A stretch of 64,000 bases of DNA from Oncomelania hupensis (lineage: Eukaryota; Mollusca; Gastropoda; Littorinimorpha; Pomatiopsidae): NCBI GenBank assembly GCA_036898135.1, contig CM072516.1:64498982-64562981 (forward strand). Reading direction: 5' to 3'. The notes beneath the pieces were generated by a model. That model saw only the letters and a program-made list of their open reading frames with translations. It searched no databases and had not been told where the DNA came from. Both the position numbers and the translations under genes were made by a program. How positions within the stretch are numbered: position 1 is the first letter of the stretch; the number at the start of each line of letters is the position of its first letter. This document shows, piece by piece, positions 51,110-63,000 of the stretch.

Positions 51110-52325
51110 GAAGGAGAAATGGAGGGAGGGCTAATCAAGGGGTTGATCATTGTGTCAGTACACTGACTACTGTTGCTGAAATGTAAAGCCTGTGCTGAAA
51201 CTTAGGTCTTATGTGTGTCAAAGCAGCATCACCCTGACTTGATCCTTAGCGACTGTCTTGTCATAAATCTTTAACAAATAAATCTTATTAAAGCAAAATA
51301 TGATTCAGTCACTATCAGTTTTGGTCTGGTGCAGACATGATAACAAGAAGACTGAAAAGGCTGTGACGCATTGGCATTCATGAAATGCTCGGGGCGAGAC
51401 TGTTTTACGTCCCAAAACACTGTTAGTGCCATATCTGATTTTTAAAAATGGTAACAAATAATGGTAAATCTGTTTAATATTTGTTTACGTGGTCAGATTT
51501 TATATTGTTTTCAGCGCATCCACTTCCAGGAAATCTAATCGGCGCATTTGATTATCTTGAGGCATTAGAATGGATAGTGTCTTATTGGATCTGTTGAGTC
51601 GAAGGTAAACGGTCTGAATAACCAGGGTTTAAGTTTTTTTTTTCTTTTTGGCCTGGTCCCAGCAACACAAAAGCTGTGGCAGCAAAAAGTTATTACTATT
51701 GTGCATTCAATCGCACATCATGTCATAATCTTCTGACTCCCCCTTTCAATATTTGCTGGCCTACAGTACTGTAGTCTTTAGAGCAAAAATAGCCAAGTGT
51801 TGAATAATGCTAGTGTGCACTTTTTTTATTACTAATACTGACCTGAAACCATAGAATACATGCTGTCCATGACTGTTACAATCTGATGCAGAATCTAGTT
51901 TGTAACCGCTCACAACCACTTGAGGAACCAAAATAAAGTGGAGTTAAGGAAAGCAGTGCCGTGTCAGTAAACAATCTTTTTATGAATCTTGAAAGTTTGG
52001 CATTTTATTTTATTTATTGTGTGTGTATGTTTGAATGAACTGGGCTGAAATGATTTGGGGACCGAAATATCCGCCACCCCTTTGTAGAATCCGGCCAACA
52101 TTATATACATTGTAACGTTACTATGGAATTTTAACTCGGGTGTCAGCAATCATTTCGGCAAGTTGTAGTCATGACTGTAAACCCAACAAGAATATTTGGC
52201 ATACTTGGCTAAATTTTTAGTTAGGGTTTGTCCCATTTATTATGGCTTTTTTGTTGTTGGGGGGAGGAGGGGTGGCAAGCAGCTGGCCCAGATAAAGATA
52301 TTGTTGACAAAGTTCATAAAACTAA
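51110..52325. other. transposon copy 1 interior, no gene seen
   Basis: No domain or fold recognised. It ends in a poly-T run (52,328-52,349) that acts as a polypyrimidine tract for the next exon. Confidence 0.4.
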
Positions 52326-52361
52326 TGTTTTTTTTTTTTTTTTTTTTTTAATGTGTTTCAG

Positions 52362-52795
52362 AAAATCTGCCAACTGAAGAAAGACCCAACAATCTGCTGA
52401 CTGGAAAGAAGCCAGACATTCTGCAGAAAGGAAAGAAACCAAAGCGACCATGTCTCTATTGTGGAGAAATGCAGTCACGACTTCCAAGGCATGTCAAAAG
52501 AAAGCACAGTGATGAAGATGCTGTGTTTGCAGCTTATACACTTACCAAAACATAAAAATAAAGCAAACCTGAACTTTTGATTGCTGACAAGTTTCGGCAC
52601 CGTGCCTCGACACTGTTCTCCCTTCAAGACTTGGACTCAGCGAACCGAGAGGCATTGTACGGGCATATGGGACGCTCTGAGTTGATCAATAAGACTGTCT
52701 ATCAGTGTCCCTTAGCCATAAGTGAACTCACCTCTGTGGAAGGATTCCTTCAAGGTCTGGATTCAAACATGGCAAGACAAATGTCACTGAATTGA
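52362..52795 (+). pseudogene. zinc-finger-like plus tyrosine-recombinase-like ORF with two in-frame stops
   Basis: After acceptor GTTTCAG the frame encodes KRPCLYCGEMQSRLPRHVKR-KH, a C2H2-type finger (C-x2-C-x-n-H-x4-H), then TAA AAA TAA at 52,553-52,561, and goes on in the same frame with SKPELLIADKFRHRASTLFS, REALYGHMGRSELINKTVYQ and CP...MARQMSLN. The second part resembles the end of tyrosine recombinases: an R in FRHRAST, H in GHMG and the Y in NKTVYQ sit where Arg, His and the Tyr nucleophile do. The central part of such a protein would be missing. The 3' flank is repeated at 54,590-54,760, so the ORF belongs to a repeat. Function is inferred from spacing of a few residues only. Confidence 0.5.
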
Positions 52796-53197
52796 TTTCA
52801 GGTTCTGCATATAACGATGTCAATATTTAGTGAACAAAAACGTGAATTCAAGAACACTTTTCCGTTACCTCATAATAATTTGTGCATAAACTCCAATTTT
52901 TATTAGTGAAAAGTAGTTTTTAAAAGATAAGTTTGTTTGAATCGTCTTCATGTTCCACATATAATTGTGGGTGACACCAAGATCTGTCTCGCTGTTGGAC
53001 CATTACAGTTTGTCACATTAATCAGTTTAATAATGTAATCAGATTGCCATACAAATGCAAGATGTGTACAGTTTCATATTTATTTTGGAGATAAAAGGAA
53101 TATAGAGTGGCTTGTGGATTTCAGTTTTGAAGTTTATGAGATGAAAATAAATTTCGATGATTAAAAAAGCAGAACCAAAAGTTCACCTTATTCCTAT

Positions 53198-53713
53198 CCT
53201 ATCCTATCTTGTCCCGTAACTCGGAGGTTGTAGGGGCACCACAGATAATCGTTTAACCAGCATACTCCATCTTTCTCTGTCCTCAGCAACCCTGATGGCG
53301 TCGCTCAGTGTCAAACCAGTCCAATCTCGAATGTTGTCATCCCACCTCTTTTTCAGTCTCCCTCTTCTTCTACCTCCTTGCACTGTGCCTTGCATAATGG
53401 TCTTTGCAAGGCCTGATGATCTGGTCAGGCCATACCATCGGAGTTTCCGTTTCTTCACCACTGTGAGCAGGTCATCGTGTTGTCCAATGGCTTGTGTGAT
53501 GGTCTGTCGGACTTCGTCATTGGTGATGTGTTGGGTATAGGAAATGCTCAGAAGTCTTCTGTAGCACCTCAGCTCCATGCTTTGTATTCTTCGTTATAGA
53601 TCTGCTGTGAGGGGCCATGCTTCGCAAGCATATAGGAAGATGGAGATGACAAAGGTGCGAAGCAGTCTAACTTTGGAATGTAGACTGATGGTCCTGTCTT
53701 TCCAAATTCTTAA
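53198..53713 (-). mobile_element. RTE-like LINE, 5'-truncated, 13-bp TSD
   Basis: A minus-strand match to the LINE from about 25,145 on, encoding MELRCYRRLLSISYTQHITN and the KKRWDDNIRDWTGLTLSDAI tail. ACCTTATTCCTAT flanks both sides (53,185-53,197 and 53,714-53,726). The related sequence at 54,720-54,765 is uninterrupted at this point and shows the empty site. Confidence 0.93.
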
Positions 53714-53734
53714 ACCTTATTCCTATTGCGATAA

Positions 53735-53964
53735 AATTACCCGAAGTCACCTCAGTTACATGGTAATCCTTAGGGCGACCAGCAAAATTATGTATATCTT
53801 TACAATATAAAATTAAAGAATGCATACTGCATTATATTACAGCATTTAATGTCCAGATTATGTTAAGCATTCAGTTGAATCTGGACATGTGTTATATGCA
53901 GATTTATGTGAGGTCACCCTAAGGCATCATTCCACTGCGGTCACCCTAACAGTGAATTTGTACA
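53735..53964 (-). repeat. right terminal region of the GGTGACC transposon (copy 1)
   Basis: From CACCTCAGTTACATGGTAAT to AGTGAATTTGTACA. Nearly identical to 60,965-61,196. Contains GGTCACCCTAA twice and GGGCGACC once. Confidence 0.8.
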
Positions 53965-54935
53965 TAGTTTTTGCAAGTCTGAAGTTTTCAATTGATGCAC
54001 TCTCCAACCCATTGTCGCCTTTATGTCCTGTGAAAGGGATTGATGTACAGTTTTTTGTTGTTGTCGACAATTTATGCCCATTTCTATTCAAACTTAAACA
54101 TATTGTAATTAATTATGCAGGGACTTATATCCATATCGGACACCCGATTCAGTCCAGTATCTATAGCCATTGTCCTGTAACCTATTTTGTCAAGCAGCAC
54201 AATGTCCTGTCCTTTTAAAAAAATGTCTAGTTCATTTCTGAGATTCAGACATATGTCCTGAAAATTACCTCGTGACCAGGACATGACCTGTACCACCTTA
54301 CCTCTGAGGGATGTAAGCGCATACATTATATACATGTATGTGTTGAGTCTATATCATGGCTACTAGATGAGTAACATGTGGTAGTAAACTAATATTTGCG
54401 CACTTTCGCTATAAATATAATTATGCATGATGTTTTACACTTAACAAAATAAGAGACACCATTATATGCAGAACTTGATCAAATGTTGTTTTGTTCTTGC
54501 CGAAGTCTCTGGTGGATCAAAAAAGAAAATTCCAAGACCCGTGCTGACACAAATTCTAAATAAAAATATTGACTCACCAGAAAATGGATAAACTGTGTCA
54601 CTGAATTGATTTCAGATTCTGCATATACCAGTGTCAATATTTAGTGAACAAAAACGTGAATGTCTGTTTTGAAGTTTATGAAATAAAAATGAATTTCGAC
54701 GATTAAAAAAGCAGACATGATATATGCAGAACCAAACGTTCACCTTATTCCTATTGTGATAGAATACAAATGAACCTTCAGAAGTGGATAAATATATATT
54801 TTGGTTTTCGTTGCATATAGATTATACGAGAAAATATGAAAACGTGTAAGCTGTGTAATATAATACGGTAAAGAGTGAAATCTGTATACAAGTTAACTGC
54901 ACAGAGTACCCATGATGTAGACTCGCTCATCAAAA
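53965..54935. other. segment between the two transposon copies, with a partial third copy
   Basis: TGTCCTG recurs five or more times at 54,025-54,290. 54,590-54,760 duplicates the 3' end of the recombinase-like ORF and its flank (52,780-53,200, minus the LINE). No intact gene. Confidence 0.55.
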
Positions 54936-55064
54936 TACAAAATCTGTACTTAAGGCGACCATTTGGCACCCTAAAAGGGATTATCACTGTATTTAGTACT
55001 TTGGGTGAACACATGTTTTATGTCATGTTATGTTCCCTCTCTCTCACCTGTCTGTCCCAACCTC

Positions 55065-55590
55065 CCCACTTTATGGAAATTTAGTGCTTTAAATTCCCAC
55101 TGTCGCTGTCTTCCTCATTTGCTCTTTCCCATTCCTGCTCTGTCCTATCACTGCTATACTATCTTCTTCTTCGCTAGATCAATGACCTACCTTTTTTCTT
55201 GAAAACTCTTCCTGGACAAGACTCCTTGTTTGTGTATGAGGTCTGTTGGATCAGCTTGGGAGTGTTGGACGCTTTCTGCCGGGGGGTCACTATGGCTTCC
55301 TATGATGTTATTATTTAGCAATATAGGCATTTTATATGTATATGTTTTGTTAATAATTTATAATGATGTTTGTATTCTATTTTGGTTTTGTAACCGGGGG
55401 TTCGAGTAGTTGGGGTAAAGCCTCAGCCGTCCCCTGCGTGGGATGTCTTTATTGTAAAGTGACTGGCCGGTGGAGGGCATTCAATTTTCAATTAGGGTTG
55501 TTTCAGCAGATCTTTTATGCGGATCGGGGGTTGTCCGGTCCTGATTTGGCTCTACCTAAAGCAGCAATCAATCAATCAAACAATCAATTA
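55065..55590 (+). repeat. repeat family A copy inside transposon copy 2
   Basis: From CCCCACTTTATGGAAATTTA to a (CAAT)n tail (AATCAATCAAACAATC). The body is about 95% like 42,890-43,390, so it is a young copy. It lacks the TATAAATA unit at its start. Confidence 0.85.
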
Positions 55591-55619
55591 AAACCTCTAT
55601 AAGAAATAGGCAGTGACAG

Positions 55620-57160
55620 TAGTTTGTATGTATGTCTCAATTACTGGTAAATGGGAGGTAATTTTTACTTTTCAATACTTGTACATTAAATTAAGTATTC
55701 CGTTAACATTCCAAGAAACTTTTTATTTATTCATTTGTTGTTGTTTTAATTTTTAGTACAGTGCTTAAAGTTTAATTCACAAGATTACCAAATTCCAAGG
55801 TTAATTTGTGGCTACAAATTTGTACAAAGTGTTTAAGAAGCATTTCTGTCTTTGTTTTGCCATCTAAAAACAGACATGATAAATTTAGTGGCATGATGAA
55901 AATGATTTAAAAAGCAAGTCATCGTTAATTAAAAAAAAAAATTCATTTGCCTTAATTTGGTGTTTTATTTGAACAATTGTGAATGTGATAGGTGTTATTT
56001 TATACGCGCAAAACAAGTGATTATACAGACTCCTCTAATTTTGTGCCTATAACCTAATAGGGGCTTGCCATAAGCACTTGAATTTGTTTGTGCATGTTTG
56101 TGGGGAGTGATGACCATTACTTCATAATTTCCAACGTTGTTGGAAGTGATTAAAAAAAACCACATTACTTTATAATTTCTTATGAAGTAATGGCTATACT
56201 GTAGCTCCCCACAAACACCCCCAAGTTCATGTGCCTGCAGGGCTACCATTCACCAATACAGTGCCATGCTGGTGATTGAAAAGCATTGTGCTAAAGAGAA
56301 TGTATAGATATGTTAATTCAGCATTCACCGAAGGTGTGGGTAAATCGGGCGCCCAGTTTACTTTTTTTTCTTCTTTATCAGCGCACAGTTTATTTTTCTT
56401 ATGTTTTGTTTTGATCAAGCCTCAAAGTTTGGCTATGATCAAGCACATTAGGTGTCTTATGTGCACAAAGTTTCATCTGATAACACTTTTTACACAAGCT
56501 TTCACTGTTGACACGTATGACCTATAAAGATTAGGTGGGTCCTGGTGTACCTATACCTTCCAAAAGAGAACAGTATTTTATTTTGAAGGTATGGGATTGA
56601 TTTAAAAGTTGTCTGATGGCAAGCTACTCGATCGGATGTCTGATTCACCAAGTGTTTACAGAATAATTCGTATTAGCTATGGATGTATGACCGGGTGAAT
56701 GTTAAGTTGTAGTCCAGGCATAAAACGCAAATAAACACAGACAAATCCTGCTAACTTTGGGTATGGGCGACTGAGGCACCTATTCCTTTGTTGCCTTATT
56801 GTACATTTCAATCAGCTGATTTTATTCTATTCTATGAATGCCTTGGGCCTAATTCGTTGGATGAAATGTTTGTATTATTTTTCCCTTCTATTTATGTTAA
56901 TTATTTCATCCGATTGAGATGTAGGGGTATCACTATGATCCAGGCCAAAGAGAAAATCTTCATAGAGAAAGGCCCTCAATTATAGGTTTAAATGTCGCGT
57001 TTTTGAAAGTGCTGCAACTGAAGACATATTTTGTATTTAATAATAATGAAGCCAAAACATTATGAATTTGTAAAATAAACAGGAAAAAATGCTGACGTTC
57101 CCAATGGAATAATACACTTTATGAGAGTATTTCTTCTTTTTTTTTCTTGTGTTATTTTTA
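55620..57160. other. transposon copy 2 interior, no gene seen
   Basis: AT-rich. A short inverted pair (GTGGGGAG near 56,100 and CTCCCCAC near 56,205) brackets about 100 bp. Frames in this stretch have no motif. Confidence 0.4.
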
Positions 57161-57167
57161 AATTGTA

Positions 57168-57228
<61 letters not shown>
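57168..57228. repeat. (ATT)n microsatellite
   Basis: A perfect TTA run; the poly-Asn minus-strand frame is its translation. Confidence 0.95.
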
Positions 57229-57471
57229 GGTACTCCAAGTTGCGCCATTACTGTGTCGGCCCTATGGGCCACTTTCACTGCAATTGTTCTCTTGATTGTT
57301 TTGCCTGATGTTGAATAAAAACATACCAAATAAATGCCTGAGCCTTTTATCTTTTATGCGTGTGTTTCTTTGAGTGAAAGATATCCAAGTTTCAAAGTAC
57401 GAAACATGTTTTGCGATGCACTGCCTCGGTTGTGGCAGACGCCATCTTCACAGGGCGCTCTCAACCCCACA

Positions 57472-58655
57472 GTTCAGTTCAGTTCAGTTCAAGGGACTAT
57501 GTTAAGCTTCGCAGCTTTTTTGTGTCCCTGTTTTTATACAACTTTAAATTTTCCGGTTATTTTTGCAATTGTTCAGAGAATTAGAATTAAATGAAAATCA
57601 TTCATCGAAATCAAATTTGGATTCCACAATGAAACTTACCTTTTCCAGAAGGTTTTTAAAAGTATTTAAGTTGTTAGCTTTTTTAACATGTAATGGTAGT
57701 TTGTTCCACAGTGGTGCAATTCTATGGCTAAAACAGTGCTTTCGTTTGTTAGTACGACAGTGCTGGATAAAAATTTTGTCTTCTGAGTTTCTAGTTTTGC
57801 CTCCATCATAAAACTTAAAGAATGTATTAGCATTGACTTTGTCGATGTTATTTAATATTTTGTATGTTTGTATAAGATCACCTCTAACTCTTCTAAATTT
57901 CAAACTCGGAAGGCCTAGTTTCTTTAGTCTTTTTTTGTAAGGCAGATTTTTCAAGGATTTTACCAATTTTGTTGCTCTTCGCTGCACTTTTTCAATTACT
58001 GACGATTGTCTTTTCAGTAGCGGTGACCAAACAGCATTTGCATATTCCACATGAGGTCGGACAAGAGTCTTATGCAGACATGTTAACGTATCTTTATCAA
58101 GGCAGGTGAAAGATCTTCGGATAATCCCCAGCATTTTATTTGCCTTTGCAATTGCATTATTAATGTGTTTATCAAATTTTAACTCTTTATCAAAAGTGAC
58201 CCCCAGATCCTTCTCTTCGGTACAGCTGTCAATTGACACTCTCTGTCCATCAGCGGTCATATAATATTCATGGCAAGAATTTTTCTTACCAAATTTTAGT
58301 ACCTTGCATTTGGAAGTATTAAAATGAAGTTGCCACTTATCAGACCATTTACCAAGATTATTTATATCGGACTGTAGCTTAAGACTCTCACTGGACAAGT
58401 TATATAGTTTTGTGTCATCAGCAAAAATTTTACAACTGCTGGACACCTCATCTGGTAAATCATTTATGAAAATAGTAAATAAAACAGGACCCAAAATGCT
58501 ACCTTGAGGTATACCACTTAACACAGGAGCTTCTGAAGAGAAGGCCACCTCCATACAAAATGAAATCTCAGTTAGGGAATTAGTCTCCAACCAAGAAATC
58601 GACAATGAAAGAATCTGTACTATTTTGGCTTTCTTCTGGTGCAATTTTTTTTAAA
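57472..58655 (-). mobile_element. CR1/Jockey-type LINE, 5'-truncated
   Basis: The minus-strand RT 3' part, then a short 3' UTR with ACATAGTCCC and a pentanucleotide tail (TGAAC)n at 57,472-57,491. A different family from the GGATA-tailed LINE. The 5' end breaks off at about 58,650 beside an A/T run. Confidence 0.75.
57598..58644 (-). pseudogene. reverse transcriptase C-terminal half, 348 codons open
   Basis: Uninterrupted frame with VLSGIPQGSILGPVLFTIFI (RT motif B region), KIFADDTKLY (catalytic FADD), DLGVTFDKELKFDKHI, RPHVEYANAVWSPLL, IEKVQRRATKLV and the end APLWNKLPLHV. These are typical of CR1/Jockey-type polymerases. The N-terminal endonuclease and the first RT motifs (including box A Asp) are missing, so it cannot make a working polymerase, although the open frame shows a fairly recent insertion. 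Confidence 0.9.
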
Positions 58656-58831
58656 AATTCAGTGGGAAATTCATTTTGTGATCTGTTGTGGAACTTTTTG
58701 TTGCTTTTTTTAGAGCTTCTACTGAATCGATCTGTTTAAAAGTAGCTCGTTGGAAAGGCAAATCTTTTTTCTACAATAATATGTAATCAGTTTAGGATTT
58801 TTGAGTTCACACTAGCTGAGATTATTTAGAA

Positions 58832-58871
58832 ATGGAGAGTGGTGTTGAGCAACAGCTACTAATGTGCGTCG
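58832..58871 (+). CDS. candidate first exon in transposon copy 2
   Basis: MESGVEQQLLMCV then one base and GTAATG (phase 1), which would fit the acceptor at 59,989. The start resembles the MESASMD exon of copy 1 only in its first three residues. Speculative. Confidence 0.22.
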
Positions 58872-59729
58872 GTAATGGCGGAGTACGATTAACAAGGAGA
58901 CTGAACCGCTTCAGTCGATCGTCAGTGTATCTTCTTGCACGTCGTCACAAGTCAATCTAAAGGCACTTGTTGGTAAGTTTAGCCTTTAAATACTTGTTAA
59001 TAACATTTGTATTGTCGATAAATATATTTTTTCAAATGATAGGCCAATTGTTTAGCAATTATTTGAAGACCGGAAGTTGACAATCGAGAATCGATGTAGG
59101 TTGAATGGTATGGTCAAAAATATGTAAAATTAATTAAGATACACCTTTTCCACCAGATTTAACTGGTAACAAATTTTATCTGCATATATTAAAGATTCTT
59201 AGCATATACATGTATTCCATTGGGGTAAAATATGCACAAGGACTTAAGAAAAAACGATCTTGCTAAGTCACGTGACTTCAGCACTGTTTACTTTCGTTTT
59301 CATTTACAGCTAGTGAGCTAGAAACTTGTGGCAGTGGTTAGGCCTATATGTTTTCGGGCAATTTGTGTTGAAGCTATTTTTGTTATTGATTTTTTATTTG
59401 AGCTGTTCTGCAAGCATCCAAATCTCTCCCAATTACTTCAAGACCCAATGTTTTTAAACATAAATTAAATTGCAGCCAAATATAATTTTAACTTTTAGTT
59501 TTAGTACTTTTACTTAGGCAGAATTGAGGATATTTTTTTTTGTGTACATTAATTTTACTGATATATGCGATAATAATTTTTAAAAAAGCAATAGTGATTA
59601 CATTTTACTTTGGTTTTATCTGTACTTTTATGCCATTGTTGTTCATTTGTATGTTATTTAAGTTTAACAGTTGTTTGATATGAAAAACTATGTTGTATAG
59701 TTTTAATGTTTATGGGTGCCATTGTAAAG

Positions 59730-59730
<1 letters not shown>

Positions 59731-59781
<51 letters not shown>

Positions 59782-59801
59782 GTTATTATTATTATTATTA
59801 T
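59731..59801. repeat. (ATT)n microsatellite
   Basis: TTA run with one TTG interruption. Confidence 0.95.
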
Positions 59802-59988
59802 ATTGATGATCCATAGTTCTTGTCATAATATTTTGGTTTGCCCTTTCCTCTATTCACTCACCACCCCACTGCTTTTTTTCTTGAAGTTTTCTTTTTCTTT
59901 CTTTTTGTTTTGTTTTATTTTTTGCCTCCTGTGTCATATTAATGCAATGCTGTCCTATTTTTTCTTTTTTTTTCTTTATTTTTTTGTA

Positions 59989-60114
59989 GCTGATGAAACA
60001 TACAACAAACTGAAACTGAGTTTCCTGCCAACCAAGCGAGGTGCTCCAGACTTGTTGTGTACGAATCGACTACTCCTCCAGCTGGTTGCTCTCTCAGAAG
60101 AAGACTTTGAGTGA
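59989..60114 (+). CDS. candidate terminal exon in transposon copy 2
   Basis: After the long T-rich acceptor TTTTTTGTAG the frame gives DETYNKLKLSFLPTKRGAPD then LLCTNRLLLQLVALSEEDFE and TGA. It is open, has balanced composition unlike its surroundings, and its acceptor is strong. I do not recognise the protein. Its stop codon lies in the first bases of the palindrome arm. Confidence 0.4.
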   Translation, partial: ADETYNKLKLSFLPTKRGAPDLLCTNRLLLQLVALSEEDFE

Positions 60115-60952
60115 CCGTGTAAAATACATACCTTGGGTGACCACTGGTAATATATATGTTTATTAGTGGTGTACAAAATGCCTTGTGTTTGCATCCTATT
60201 AGTTAATTTGGTTGTATTGTTGTTCGTGTTATCACTAGCCTCACTAATTTTGTTCCCCAAGATCATCATGAAGCTTGGTGTTGTATCCCTCTTGTTGTTA
60301 TTATTATTTGTTGTAGTAGTACTGCAATACAGCTACTAAAAATAATACAACAGCAGCAACACAAAAAGACTAATACTATATGGTAACAATGATAGCAATA
60401 ATAATAACAGTACTACTACAACAAATAATAATAACAACAAGAGTGATGTTGAATGTTATATTTGATGCATGTCAATGAAAAGGGATACCTACTTCTTTTT
60501 TTTCCCACATTTTACAAAAATCGAAATAAAAAAACCCGTATATTCATTTGAAAAAAAAGGTGATTTAATATAAATAATATTAATAATAACACTAATAATA
60601 ATAATCATAGTCATAAGAGTAATTATAAAAATAATAATATAAATAACAATAAAGCTACTAAAAATAATACAACAGCAGCAACACAAAAAGAGTAATAATA
60701 TATGGTAACAATGATAACAATAATAATAACAGTACTACTACAAGTACAACAAATAATAATAACAAGAGGGATACAAAACCAAGCTTCATGATGATCTAGG
60801 GGAACAAAATTAGTGAGGATAGTGATAATACGAACAACAATACAACCGAATTAACTAATAGGATGCAAACACAAGGCATTTTGTACACCACTAATAAACA
60901 TATATATTATCAGTGGTCACCCAAGGTATGTATTTTACACGGTCACTCAAAG
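60104..60952. repeat. 850-bp palindromic element with direct internal repeats
   Basis: The left arm from CTTTGAGTGACCGTGTAAAA to GATCATCATGAAGCTTGGT (60,104-60,275) is inverted at 60,778-60,952. Between them, a block starting AGCTACTAAAAATAATACAA occurs twice in direct orientation (60,331 and 60,652). GGTGACC/GGTCACC motifs at the arm ends link it to the host transposon. A nested MITE or an internal rearrangement of the transposon end. Confidence 0.8.
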
Positions 60953-60964
60953 TAGCATTTTTAC

Positions 60965-61297
<333 letters not shown>

Positions 61298-61548
61298 ATT
61301 TAAAAAAAATATTTTTAAAAACAATATACCATGCACCACATAATCGTTTGGAATACATACATGACACACATTTCTTTAGTTCACATACACGGAATCTCTT
61401 ATCTTTTCAAATAAACAGTTTTTTTAAAAACAAATTTTCTGTACTGATTGAAATAAGCTATAGAGCGATGCGCGAATCGACATAGGCTTATATGCACCAC
61501 CATAATTTGGGCTTTACTCTGTTGTTCAGTGCAAACACCCTTCAGCAA

Positions 61549-61843
61549 GCATTGGACAACTCGATGACATGCTCACAGTGGTGAAGAAACGGAAATTCCG
61601 ACGGTATGGCCACGTCACCGGAGCATCAGGTCTTGCAAAGACCGTCCTGCAAGGCACGGTGCAAGGAGGCAGAAGAAGGAGACAGAAAAGGGGGTGGGAG
61701 GACAACATTCGAGAATGGATTGGCTTGATACTGAGCGAAGCCATGAGGGTGGCTGAGGACATAGAAAAATGGAGTAGGCCTACGCTGGTTAAACGATCAG
61801 CTGTGGTGCCCCAACGACTTTCGAGTGACTGGATAGGATAGGA
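61549..61843 (+). mobile_element. RTE-like LINE 3' fragment
   Basis: Matches the LINE at about 25,355-25,650, ending GGATAGGATAGG. The frame 61,569-61,841 reads LTVVKKRKFRRYGHVTGASG and EWIGLILSEAMRVAED. Confidence 0.9.
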
Positions 61844-62029
61844 GGACTGTAGTGGCACTAAGAATGAAATAATTATTGATTTGAAGAAATATTCTAGCAC
61901 TAGCTATGTTCAATCTACATTCGGTGGGTGTGAAACATCACAAATAACAAGATTAACTACAAAATTGTAACATCATTTATGTACTCATATGACTAAACAA
62001 CTCTCATATTGCACTACTAGGATGAATAG

Positions 62030-63000
62030 GAGACCAAGCGTGTTTGCCAGTGTCAGATTGTTGTATCTGGCAAACTCCAAGATTCTTAGGCCCCTGCCAT
62101 TTGTCTCGTTGTTGCAGTGGGGTCCACATGTGTCTACCCAGTTGCGCATCTTGGCTAACCGTGGCATTCCAGTCGCCTTGCACTATGACTGTGTCCTTCT
62201 TCGGCACTTGCTCAAGGACAGCCTGTAGATTTTCATAAAAATCCTCCACTTCGCTGTCGTCATAGTCTGATGTTGGGGCATAGGCTTGAATGATGGTGAT
62301 GTTGAAAGGGGCTGCTTTCAGACGGATGGTAATGAGCCTACTGGAGACTGAGCGGCAACCCATGACAGTGGCTAAAATGTCTCTGTGGACCAAGAATCAA
62401 ACGCCGTGTTCGTGCCTGTCATCTCTACCGCTGAAATAAAGCTTGTGGCCTTTGTCGGTCGTTGTTTCACCGTGGCCTTTCCAGCGCAGTTCGCTGATAC
62501 TAAAACGTTTCATCGATAGTGGTCCATCTCGTGGGTCAGTTCTTCTAATTTTCCTTCCGCAGTTAGGGTCCTGACGTTCCAGGTTCCTATGACGATGTTG
62601 TTTCTGGTGCGGATCTTGCTAAGTTGTCCGTCAGTAGCACACTTATCACCTCCGTCCTGGTGGCCAACGGAATGTGCGGCCCTTGGTGACCCGGGCGACG
62701 ATCGATCCGGTATTGGATGAAGGGTTCTTTTCATCATAATCTTGGGCAAGAAAGACCTGGCATGGCCCAATCCTCTCCAGGCTGTTGACCACAGACGATA
62801 TCCACGAATACAGTGTGGTTAGCCTTGGCCCCGAGCATGTGGTCGTTGAACCTGTAGTAACGTGAGGTTCCTCCGTCCTGGCCGGTGACTTCTGTGTAGA
62901 AGACTTTCGCCCAGTGATGCCGTGCTGACATCACCCTTGTTAGCCGCCTCTTACGACACGCCGGGAAACGTTGGGTCTATTCTTTTTAGTGCCCGAACCC
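62030..63000 (-). mobile_element. RTE-like LINE 5' fragment
   Basis: On the minus strand it starts exactly at the LINE 5' end (GGGTTCGGGCACT, 63,000) and runs through the endonuclease (IVIGTWNVRTLTAEGKLEEL, VQGDWNATV) to about position 1,000 of the element, where it stops. Several small indels. The 3' remainder is absent; the + strand piece at 61,549 is in the opposite orientation. Confidence 0.9.

Larger units (their letters stand above)
45080..53964 (+). mobile_element. large DNA transposon with GGTGACC-rich ends, copy 1 (8.9 kb)
   Basis: The left end TGTACAAATCAGTACTTCAG leads into GGCGACC, CACCC and GGTGACC motifs over 45,080-45,360. The right end, reverse-complemented, is TGTACAAATTCACTGTTAGG followed by GTGACC motifs (53,735-53,964). 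Both sides border TA. The right 230 bp are about 95% identical to 60,965-61,196. Inside are a candidate first exon (46,533), a PDZ-like exon (50,741), a zinc-finger plus recombinase-like exon (52,362) and two younger LINE insertions. That the two ends belong to one unit is inferred. Confidence 0.55.

Noticed and set aside
61549..63000. Twin-priming inversion of one LINE
   Set aside because: The inverted 5' piece lies beyond the 3' tail instead of before the 3' part; two events are more likely.
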